NCBI GenBank assembly: GCA_003232965.1
Contig: QIKG01000147.1
Span: forward strand, 1-11,154
DNA: 11,154 nucleotides
Source of the DNA: Oceanospirillales bacterium
Lineage (GTDB): Bacteria; Pseudomonadota; Gammaproteobacteria; Xanthomonadales; SZUA-36
Reading direction: 5' to 3'
In this document: piece after piece, positions 1 through 6,435 of the stretch
How positions within the stretch are numbered: position 1 is the first letter of the stretch
Layout of the letters: every line of letters starts with the position of its first letter
Notes under the pieces: generated by a model
What the model saw: the letters and a program-made list of their open reading frames with translations, nothing else
What the model was told of the DNA's origin: nothing
Databases searched by the model: none
Made by a program: the position numbers and the translations under genes

Positions 1-290
1 TAAATTCCGCTCCAGTCAGGGCCGCGATGCCTAAGCATGCGGGACTGGATTAGGGCCTTTTCCCGTAAGGGTTTTAGCTCTCCGCTAATCTGAAAAACGC
101 CATAAATAGAACACATAGTAAAACCACCCGAAAATTAATCTCTATGGGGTAATGTAATGCTTTTAGTGGCAGGTAAAAAGCCTTTTTCGTAGAAAATTGA
201 AACTAATTTTGTGCGACGCTTGAATTTGCTCGTAAAGACATGGGTTTTTAGTGCAGTATCAGAACTTTAGAAAGAATTTGCGAATGTAGC
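1..290. other. Gene-free region at left edge, with two hairpins
   Basis: No credible coding sequence is visible here; it lies beyond the 3' end of the methyltransferase-like gene, which ends at 291. The first 90 bases are rich in potential secondary structure, annotated separately. The rest (about 95-290) is fairly AT-rich. I find no convincing Rho-independent terminator for the minus-strand gene: the only candidate, AAAAAGCCTTTTT near 176-188, has a short A/T-only stem. The gene to the left is outside the window, so this could be its leader, its trailer or a small RNA locus. Confidence 0.5.
12..90 (+). other. Tandem RNA-like hairpins, function unknown
   Basis: Two adjacent inverted repeats are visible. 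In the first, CCAGTC (12-17) pairs with GACTGG (43-48). Inside it, CCGC (22-25) pairs with GCGG (39-42) and ATGC (27-30) pairs with GCAT (35-38), around a CTAA loop. Bases 18-21 and 26 form bulges. In the second, GATTAG (48-53) pairs with CTAATC (85-90) and encloses CCC-GTAA-GGG (62-71). GTAA is a GNRA-type tetraloop when read on the plus strand, which weakly favours a plus-strand RNA. I compared it by memory with 6S, tmRNA, RNase P, SRP RNA and the common riboswitches and recognised none. It could be a leader or trailer of the unseen left-hand gene, a small RNA or an intergenic repeat. Confidence 0.35.
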
Positions 291-917
291 CTAGAGCTTA
301 ACTTTTAACAACATTTCCTGCCGGCCATCAGCAAACAACATACCCCTATCAACGCTAAAACAACTCATATGCTGTTTAAGACTGGCCTGCGGCAAAGGGT
401 AACAGGGCAAACGATTCAAGCGGCGCTGGCTAACGCTGAAGGAGTCTACGCCTTCAACGCTGTATTCAAGGTCTGACAGCATGATTTCAGCATTGCGTGC
501 ACCAAAGCCATGCCCACGGGAGCCTCGATGTAGATGGGGTTTTAAAACTGCACAAAGTGCCTCAATATAGCTGCTATCGAGGTAATTAAATATATCCCAA
601 AACAGGCAAATATCAATCGCCGAGCCTTTCGACAAGGCGAGATAATCACTGAACATCTGTTGCAGCTCTTTCGGACTCATTTCAGCAGACTGGTTTTTTA
701 AAAAATCAGCATTGTATAAATCCGCAACCTGCAGGCGACACTTAAACTGTGAGAAAAACTCAACCGTTCCTTGCCGGGCGCTGCCGAGATCGAGGATATT
801 GAACTTGCGCCCCATATACGCCTGCCCAAACAGTGTAGCGAACAGCTGACTTGGCTGGCTCCAGTTGTTTTGATCTTTCACAGCACTACCTGTTGCATAT
901 CCTGCAACTGCATTCAT
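291..917 (-). CDS. Class I methyltransferase-like protein (208 aa), downstream partner of bactofilin
   Basis: This is a short protein that looks like a Rossmann-fold SAM-dependent methyltransferase. The strand-loop motif ILDLGSARQG (residues 41-50) occupies the position of motif I, though it is a degenerate form of the usual glycine-rich LDxGxGxG. An acidic strand end follows at VADLYNAD (64-71), and IDICLFWDIFNYLD (101-114) resembles the motif IV/post-IV segment, with a helix and LKPHLHRG after it. The GHGFGARNAE stretch (135-144) has no function known to me. There is no signal peptide or membrane segment, so it should be cytoplasmic. It starts 24 bases after the bactofilin stop on the same strand, so the two are probably cotranscribed. 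The substrate is unknown, and the degenerate motif leaves open a non-catalytic role. The fold is moderately likely; any specific function is unassigned. Confidence 0.7.
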   Translation of the reverse strand: MNAVAGYATGSAVKDQNNWSQPSQLFATLFGQAYMGRKFNILDLGSARQGTVEFFSQFKCRLQVADLYNADFLKNQSAEMSPKELQQMFSDYLALSKGSAIDICLFWDIFNYLDSSYIEALCAVLKPHLHRGSRGHGFGARNAEIMLSDLEYSVEGVDSFSVSQRRLNRLPCYPLPQASLKQHMSCFSVDRGMLFADGRQEMLLKVKL

Positions 918-941
918 TATTATTACTCAGTTCCGTGTAGA

Positions 942-1490
942 TTAACGGGTTTTAAAACCTAGACTGGCTTCCTTAGGTGCTGCGCCTGCGGCAACAGGCT
1001 TAACCTTTTCGGGTTTCTGGCTAGTTTGTGGACTAGCCTTCAAAGGTAATTCAGCCGTGCTGTCATTGGGATCCATATCAATGCTGCCCTTAAACTTGGC
1101 GCCATCTTCCAGAGTTACACGGGGAGCCGTGATATTACCTTTGACATTACCTGCCTTCAGGATAACCACCTTTTCTTTACCAATCAGGTTGCCTTGGACA
1201 GTACCGGATACTTTAATCACCTGAGCGCTAATATCAGCGGTCACGACGGCTGAATTCTCAACTTCTACTTCATTCGCAGGCAGGTTGACTTTGCCTTCTA
1301 CCTTGCCTTTTATGACCAGGTCTTCATTACCTGTAATATCACCATTGATTTTAATACCAGATCCAATCACAGCTCTTCCTCCGGGTGTACCCATTGTTGA
1401 TTTAGACGGACTAGCAGGTTCACTCTGTATAACCGGGTTATTCTGAGCGTCTGGGCTTCCTTGCTTTTCGGCTTTGCGTTTTTCAAACAT
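942..1490 (-). CDS. Bactofilin family polymer-forming cytoskeletal protein (182 aa)
   Basis: Bactofilins assemble without nucleotide into filaments made of a right-handed beta-helix and act as scaffolds for envelope or cell-shape functions. The beta-helix core spans about residues 38-140, starting at AVIGSGIKINGDITGNEDLVI. It has the regular alternation of short hydrophobic strands and glycine turns (KGKVEGKVNL, VSGTVQGNLIG, KAGNVKGNITA) typical of the family. The flanks are disordered and low in complexity: residues 1-37 are polar with Ser, Pro and Gln, and 141-182 is a Lys/Pro/Ala-rich tail. No membrane segment is visible, so it is cytoplasmic or membrane-associated through its N-terminus. 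A GGAAG ribosome site (1496-1500) sits 5 bases before the ATG. It is 126 bases downstream of the RND permease gene and 24 bases ahead of the methyltransferase-like gene. The family call is firm; its cellular role is not known. Confidence 0.92.
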   Translation of the reverse strand: MFEKRKAEKQGSPDAQNNPVIQSEPASPSKSTMGTPGGRAVIGSGIKINGDITGNEDLVIKGKVEGKVNLPANEVEVENSAVVTADISAQVIKVSGTVQGNLIGKEKVVILKAGNVKGNITAPRVTLEDGAKFKGSIDMDPNDSTAELPLKASPQTSQKPEKVKPVAAGAAPKEASLGFKTR

Positions 1491-1616
1491 TTTATCTTCC
1501 GCTTGTTTTCATCAGGGGGGAACCAGTAATCGTATCAGGAAAATGGCGTTTGGGGAAATAGATTAAGCCAAATAAATGACGGAAACTGCCGAATAAACGA
1601 CAATCTCCGACACTCG

Positions 1617-4600
1617 TTATGGCTTCTGTACAGTTTGCGGCTGTGTGAGGGTTTCATTTTTTGCTTTTGAACCCGACATCAACAGTTTAATCCGCTGCCT
1701 AAAACGCCGTGTACCTGAATGTATATCCAGGCCAATAACATATAAAGCGGGCACCATTAATAAAGTCACAAAAAAGGCAAAAAACACGCCGGCCGCCAGT
1801 GATATTACGATGGGTTGCAGGAAGGCTGCCTGCATGGATCGTTCCAACATCATTGGCATTAAGCCTACGATAGTGGTCACAGAAGTCAGTAAAATTGGTC
1901 TGAAACGCGCTACTCCCGCCTCAACAATGGCATCAATGGGCTCCATACCTTTGGCCTTGAGCCGATTACAGTAATCCATCAATACCAGATTATCATTGAT
2001 AACCACTCCCGCCGCTGCTGCAATTCCGAAATAGCTGAAAATTGCCATGGTCAAACCGAAGGTAATGTGTCCATAAATTGCACCAACAAAGGCATACGGC
2101 ATTGCCAACAGGATTAATAAAGGCTGCCAATAACTGCGGAAAGCAATAGCCAGCATGGAATACATTACAAAAGCGGCGATCAAATACAGCTTCAAGAGAT
2201 CTTGCATAAAGCGCTTTTCACCCTCTGCTTGTCCCACCGAACCACGGATAATTCCCGGGAAACGCTTTTCCCATCCTGGGAAAAAGTTTTCATCCAGGTC
2301 TTTCATGATGTCATCATGAATATTGTCTTTCATATCCGCACTCACCCGTGCCGCACGATTACCGTTCCAGCGCTGGATTCGTTTAATCCCGGGGGTGTAC
2401 TCAAGCTCTGCAATCGAAAGTAATGGCAGTTCCCGGCCATCACTGGTGCGTACCATGAAATTCTTCAAGCTTTCAATTGATTCTCTAGATTCCTTGGGGT
2501 AACGAACCTTAACGCGCACATCCTGGCCGTTTCGAGGCAAGCGCTGAACTTCTTCGCCAAAGTAGGCTTGGCGAATCTGGCGATTCACCTCCGCCAGGTT
2601 TAATCCCAACTTGGTGGTACCGGCCTTCATGGTAATTCGGATTTCTTCAGAAGCCCCTTCAAGATTATTACGTACATCATAAAGTGCTTCATAAGTGCGT
2701 AATTGAGTTTCCAGTTCTGCGGTCGCTTGCCGTAATAGATCCAAATCCGGATGCCGGATGGATAATTCAAAACCCGGGCCACTATCGTTCTGGGTATATT
2801 GCACCGAGACTTCACGCGCATCTGGCACATCACCCATCAGTTCACGCAACCGAATCGAAGCTTGTTTAGCGGTCATTTCACGCTCTTCGGGAGGCACCAG
2901 CTTAACGATCGCCAATACACTGTCACGGCGAGAGCGGGTGTACCAGTTTTCTATCAATCTGCCTTCACCGTTGCTATTGGCGTTGACCTCTTCCTCAAGC
3001 GCATGTTCCGCTGCCTGCAGTTGGGCAAGAATTTCCAATGCGCGGCTATACGGTGCGCCTTCCGGCAGAACTACATTAACGATGATTTCATCCGATTCGA
3101 TTTCCGGCATGAGACTTTTTTTCACCCAACCACTACCAAACAAACCAAAAGCGACAATTAATATACCGATAAATACGCTACTGGTAAGGTAACGATGAGC
3201 CACTGCCCAATTGCCAATTCTCCGATAATGCTGTTGAGCAAAGTTCACAATGCTGTCGGCAATTCGTTTCTGGAAGCGACCAAAAGCTTTCAGGTTCGTG
3301 CGCGGTCTCATGTTCGCCAAATGCGCGGGCAGGATAAATAACGACTCGATTAATGAAAACGCTAGAGCCAGAATGACCACCCAGGTGATATGCCGGGTAA
3401 ATTCTGATGTCGATCCGTCAAGAAAAAGCCAGGGCAGAAAAGCAATTATTGTTGTCAGCACACCGAATACAACCGGCTTGGCAACTAAATTTGCACCGGA
3501 AATAGCGGACTCTACGCCGCCGCCCATTCTACTGGCTTCCCCGTGTATGCCTTCGCCAACAACAATGGCATCATCCACGACTATCCCCAGAACCAGCAAG
3601 AAAGCGAAAGTGGAAAGCATGTTCAGAGATACACCAACAGAAGGTAAAAATACAAATGCACCCGCATAAGCTGTGGCGATACCAATAGCGACCCAGATGG
3701 CAACTTTAGGCCGCAAGGTCAACATCAATATCCCGATTACCAGCATCAAGCCCAGTATTGCCGAGCTGCTAATAGTTGCCATACGGCCTTTGAAATCTTC
3801 CGCATCGTCAGTCCACAGAGTGAGCTTCGCACCGGCGGGGAGGCTACTTTGGCGCTTATCGATCCACTCACGGATAGAGTTGGAGGCGGTAACAATATCC
3901 ATGATATCGGTGGTCATTACCTGAATTAAAATCGCAGGCTCACCGTTTAATGTTGCGAGGATGGGGTTATCTTCAAAACCATCAATAACAGTAGCGACAT
4001 CACCGACTCGCAGCACGCCGCCATCACTGGTTTCGCGCACAATTATATTAGAAAAATCCGCCTCGGTATCCGCCTGATTGCGGATTTTCAATTGGTATGT
4101 ACCGACCTCGGTGCGCACCGAACCGGAAGAGCTGTTTATGGATGAATTTCTTATTGCATCTGCAACCTGGGAGAAACTCAGGTTGTACCGGCGTAAAGCC
4201 GCTTCGCTGACCTCAATGGAGACTTCTTCATTGCGCGTGCCAAATAACTGGACAACCGTTATCGCGCGTAACTGCGCTGCTTCCCTTCTTAGTTGTTCAG
4301 CCAGATGTTTGAGTTCCCGCTCACCCAAATCGCCATGTACGGCTACTCGGATATACTCGTTCTGGTTTACCCATTGTTGCACCCGTGGCGGTTCAACATC
4401 ACGGGGAAAAGAGGAGATCGAGTCAACTCGAATTTTCACATCATTCATAAACTGAGTGAAATTAACTTGCTGTTCAGCGAGAATATAAACTTCTCCCCGG
4501 CCTTCGCCGGAAGAAGAGCGAACCCACTCAATGGCATCTAAATCTCTAACGGATTCTTCTATTCGAGAAACAATTTGTTCCTCGACATCCTGAGGCGAGG

Positions 4601-4763
4601 CACCCGGCCAAGAAACTGCAATTTGCAGGCCGGGAAAGCGCACCTGTGGTTCCATTTCGCGTTCTAAAGAAGTAAACCCGAAAAAACCTGCAAAAAATAT
4701 TCCGAGCATCAGCAAGTTTGCCGCAACCGAGTTACGCGCCCACCAAGAAATTAAAGCCTTCAT
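1617..4763 (-). CDS. RND-superfamily efflux permease (1048 aa)
   Basis: This is a full-length inner-membrane proton-driven pump of the AcrB/hydrophobe-amphiphile efflux type. It exports substrates from the periplasm through a tripartite complex. The N-terminal membrane segment is at about residues 13-31. Two large periplasmic domains (about 35-330 and 555-850) precede two membrane blocks (about 332-480 and 855-1010). TM4 carries the proton-relay pair in GIVVDDAIVV (Asp397, Asp398). In TM10 the AcrB lysine position is replaced within GIAAAAGVVINDNLVLMD (about 913-930), which has Asn923-Asp924 as in other subfamilies of this group. The cytoplasmic tail is basic. The ATG follows the TAG stop of the upstream fusion-protein gene directly, and a GGGAAG ribosome site lies inside that gene, so translation is probably coupled. 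No outer-membrane factor gene is in view. The substrate cannot be predicted. Confidence 0.95.
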   Translation of the reverse strand: MKALISWWARNSVAANLLMLGIFFAGFFGFTSLEREMEPQVRFPGLQIAVSWPGASPQDVEEQIVSRIEESVRDLDAIEWVRSSSGEGRGEVYILAEQQVNFTQFMNDVKIRVDSISSFPRDVEPPRVQQWVNQNEYIRVAVHGDLGERELKHLAEQLRREAAQLRAITVVQLFGTRNEEVSIEVSEAALRRYNLSFSQVADAIRNSSINSSSGSVRTEVGTYQLKIRNQADTEADFSNIIVRETSDGGVLRVGDVATVIDGFEDNPILATLNGEPAILIQVMTTDIMDIVTASNSIREWIDKRQSSLPAGAKLTLWTDDAEDFKGRMATISSSAILGLMLVIGILMLTLRPKVAIWVAIGIATAYAGAFVFLPSVGVSLNMLSTFAFLLVLGIVVDDAIVVGEGIHGEASRMGGGVESAISGANLVAKPVVFGVLTTIIAFLPWLFLDGSTSEFTRHITWVVILALAFSLIESLFILPAHLANMRPRTNLKAFGRFQKRIADSIVNFAQQHYRRIGNWAVAHRYLTSSVFIGILIVAFGLFGSGWVKKSLMPEIESDEIIVNVVLPEGAPYSRALEILAQLQAAEHALEEEVNANSNGEGRLIENWYTRSRRDSVLAIVKLVPPEEREMTAKQASIRLRELMGDVPDAREVSVQYTQNDSGPGFELSIRHPDLDLLRQATAELETQLRTYEALYDVRNNLEGASEEIRITMKAGTTKLGLNLAEVNRQIRQAYFGEEVQRLPRNGQDVRVKVRYPKESRESIESLKNFMVRTSDGRELPLLSIAELEYTPGIKRIQRWNGNRAARVSADMKDNIHDDIMKDLDENFFPGWEKRFPGIIRGSVGQAEGEKRFMQDLLKLYLIAAFVMYSMLAIAFRSYWQPLLILLAMPYAFVGAIYGHITFGLTMAIFSYFGIAAAAGVVINDNLVLMDYCNRLKAKGMEPIDAIVEAGVARFRPILLTSVTTIVGLMPMMLERSMQAAFLQPIVISLAAGVFFAFFVTLLMVPALYVIGLDIHSGTRRFRQRIKLLMSGSKAKNETLTQPQTVQKP

Positions 4764-6074
4764 CTAGTTTCTTCCCGGCACTGTATCCGTGTTTTCAGGG
4801 CTATCCAGCTGCTCCTGAGTATTCAATTCTGACAAGTCCTCAACTTCAGGCTCCGTTAGCAGCAAATCTTCCGGTTGGTACTCTTCTACTTCCGCCTCTA
4901 CACCTATTTCCCGAGGCTCCCGAGTCATAGCGATAACTGCCATACCATCAATTGCAGATGGAATCGTTGAAGTAACAACCTGATCACCAACTTCGACGCC
5001 GCTGGCCAGCAACACCCGGTCTACTGAAGTGGAAATAACGTTTACCGTACGAATTTCAAGCTTGTTATCCGCATTAATCAGATAAACTTTGTCCGCTTTG
5101 CGTAAGCCAAGCCGGGGGATGACTAGTACATCGCGAGAATGCACACCTTCGATTTCAGCACTAACAAACATACCTACCGCCAATGGTGAACCCGCATTGG
5201 CGCCAGCACCATACGGGTCTTTTACTTCAGCTGTGGCATAAACTATTCGTGTTTGCTGATCTACCGCAGCATTGGTGCGTACAATTTGTCCCTGCCAGGC
5301 TCGTTCATGGCTTCCCACCCGGGCACTAAACTGCACCACCGGTGCGTTGTCTCCATTTGCCATAAAGCCCATGGGTAAATTTAATTCTGCTAATTGTGAA
5401 TCTGTCAGTGGTAAGCGGATTTCGACGGTATCGGTTGAAAACACACGACCCAGCGACATTCCAGCCGTAACATACTGACCAATGCCAATGTTTTTAGCAC
5501 GCACCCGCCCCTGGAATGGTACCTTAATAGCCGTACGGCTAACATTCAGATTAGCGGCTTTCAAATCAGCTTGGGCTGAGCGCAGGCGGGCTTTCGCACC
5601 AAGCACCTGAGGTTCATTCAAAGCAAATGGCGTTGGTTTAGCTGCATTGCGTTTCCGCGCCCACTCAGCCGTTTTTATCTTCGCATTTGCCAGCTCACGC
5701 TCGACATTAACTTGAGCTTCGGCAACCTGAGCCTCGGCACGAATAACTGCCAGTTTATAATCAGTATCGTCAATTTTTATCAGCACAGTACGCGGATTAA
5801 ACTCGGCGCCTTCGGCGAAAGCATCGCTTACTGCAACTACCCGTCCGGAAACTTGTGAAATCAGGTCAATTTCAACCTTAGGGGTAACTTCACCCTGTGT
5901 TTTCACCGAAATTGTTACAACTTCCGAGTAAACTTCGTCCACAAACAAGGATACCTGCCGTTGCTCATCTAACTTTTTTTCCGGCGGAGGCTTGGCAGCA
6001 ACCAATGTTTTAACCACCACCACACTGATAAGGAGCACCAATAGCGGCAAACTGATTTTCAGGATTTTTTTCAC
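4764..6074 (-). CDS. RND efflux periplasmic adaptor / membrane fusion protein (436 aa)
   Basis: This is the HlyD/AcrA-type adaptor that bridges the inner-membrane pump and an outer-membrane channel. An uncleaved N-terminal anchor or signal is seen at about residues 7-27 (SLPLLVLLISVVVVKTLVAA). There is no lipobox cysteine, so it is probably not a lipoprotein. The lipoyl-like half-motif runs at about 64-102, with the typical SQVSGRVVAV. An Ala/Glu-rich coiled-coil hairpin follows at about 108-178, then the second lipoyl half (IKVPFQGRVRAKNIGIGQYV, 183-202) and beta-barrel and membrane-proximal domains to about 380. The C-terminal 50 or so residues are unusually acidic, with about 17 Glu/Asp, and are probably disordered. 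The start is GTG, preceded by GAGG 6 bases upstream. Stop and start of this gene and the permease abut (TAG then ATG), as expected of one operon. Confidence 0.94.
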   Translation of the reverse strand: MKKILKISLPLLVLLISVVVVKTLVAAKPPPEKKLDEQRQVSLFVDEVYSEVVTISVKTQGEVTPKVEIDLISQVSGRVVAVSDAFAEGAEFNPRTVLIKIDDTDYKLAVIRAEAQVAEAQVNVERELANAKIKTAEWARKRNAAKPTPFALNEPQVLGAKARLRSAQADLKAANLNVSRTAIKVPFQGRVRAKNIGIGQYVTAGMSLGRVFSTDTVEIRLPLTDSQLAELNLPMGFMANGDNAPVVQFSARVGSHERAWQGQIVRTNAAVDQQTRIVYATAEVKDPYGAGANAGSPLAVGMFVSAEIEGVHSRDVLVIPRLGLRKADKVYLINADNKLEIRTVNVISTSVDRVLLASGVEVGDQVVTSTIPSAIDGMAVIAMTREPREIGVEAEVEEYQPEDLLLTEPEVEDLSELNTQEQLDSPENTDTVPGRN

Positions 6075-6090
6075 AACAAACCTCGTTTCT

Positions 6091-6102
6091 TATACTCGTA
6101 TA
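6091..6102. promoter_or_regulatory. Short palindrome upstream of efflux operon, possible operator
   Basis: The inverted repeat TATAC-TC-GTATA is perfect over 5-base arms and lies 17-28 bases upstream of the GTG start of the fusion-protein gene. Local regulators of RND operons often bind such sites next to the start. No TetR- or MarR-type regulator gene is in the window, and 5-base AT-rich arms can arise by chance. Confidence 0.2.
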
Positions 6103-6214
6103 GTTATTTAACGCTCGCTGAGTAAATAAGTTACAGCGAATGACTATTAATAGACTATGTATATAAGAACACGGCAAGGATTTTTACACATGGGCCATAA
6201 GTCAGCATTTTGCT

Positions 6215-6354
6215 TAATACCTAGATCCTGCAAGTGATCGTGCTTAGGCAGTGCACCAACAGTAGGCGCTCTTAGGCGAGATATTGATTTGTAGAGTGAA
6301 TGATACAAGAGCTTGTGCTGAGTGAGTGCGAGCACTTGCAGGATTTAGGTAATA
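6215..6354. repeat. Imperfect inverted repeat with 26-base arms, MITE-like
   Basis: The left arm (6215-6240) and right arm (6329-6354) are reverse complements at 23 of 26 positions, sharing the core ATCCTGCAAGTG. The spacer is 88 bases. One of the three mismatches becomes a G-U pair in RNA, and weaker complementarity continues into the spacer (GTGCAC near 6251 with GTGCTG near 6315). The architecture, with long terminal inverted repeats around a short non-coding centre, is that of a miniature inverted-repeat element or a degenerate transposon end pair. I see no flanking target-site duplication. Transcribed, it would form a long hairpin between moeA and the efflux operon, so a role in transcript ending or processing is an alternative. 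Confidence 0.5.
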
Positions 6355-6435
6355 GCGAGGATAAAGCCTTAGTTACCGATTGAACCACAAACTTGAAGCT
6401 TTCAACAAGAAATTAAGGTTCCAGGTTTAAACGGA

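Larger units (their letters stand above)
6075..6435. other. Intergenic region between mobB-moeA and the efflux operon
   Basis: This 361-base region is downstream of the mobB-moeA stop and upstream of the efflux operon, both on the minus strand. I find no credible gene. It contains the inverted-repeat element at 6215-6354 and, near its left end, the small palindrome TATAC-TC-GTATA (6091-6102). The efflux operon promoter must lie to the right of 6074, but no hexamer pair there is convincing; the best -35-like TTGCCG (minus strand, 6172-6177) lacks a good -10 at proper spacing. No strong terminator with a T-run follows moeA. Confidence 0.6.

Noticed and set aside
771..962. Open frame of 63 codons on the plus strand
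   Set aside because: It is antisense to the methyltransferase-like gene and runs into the bactofilin stop; no ribosome site and no domain.
2758..3192. Open frame of 144 codons on the plus strand
   Set aside because: It lies entirely antisense within the RND permease gene, has no ribosome site and its protein has no recognisable domain; the permease frame is unambiguous.
3250..3669. Open frame of 139 codons on the plus strand
   Set aside because: Antisense shadow of the permease membrane region; composition reflects the opposite strand's codons.
6147..6335. Open frame of 62 codons on the minus strand
   Set aside because: It overlaps much of the inverted repeat at 6215-6354, lacks a ribosome site and resembles no protein; non-coding repeat DNA is the better explanation.
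6355..6435. Possible terminator after mobB-moeA (TTGAA-AGC-TTCAA near 6401-6413, minus strand)
   Set aside because: The stem is only five A/T-rich pairs and no T-run follows it.
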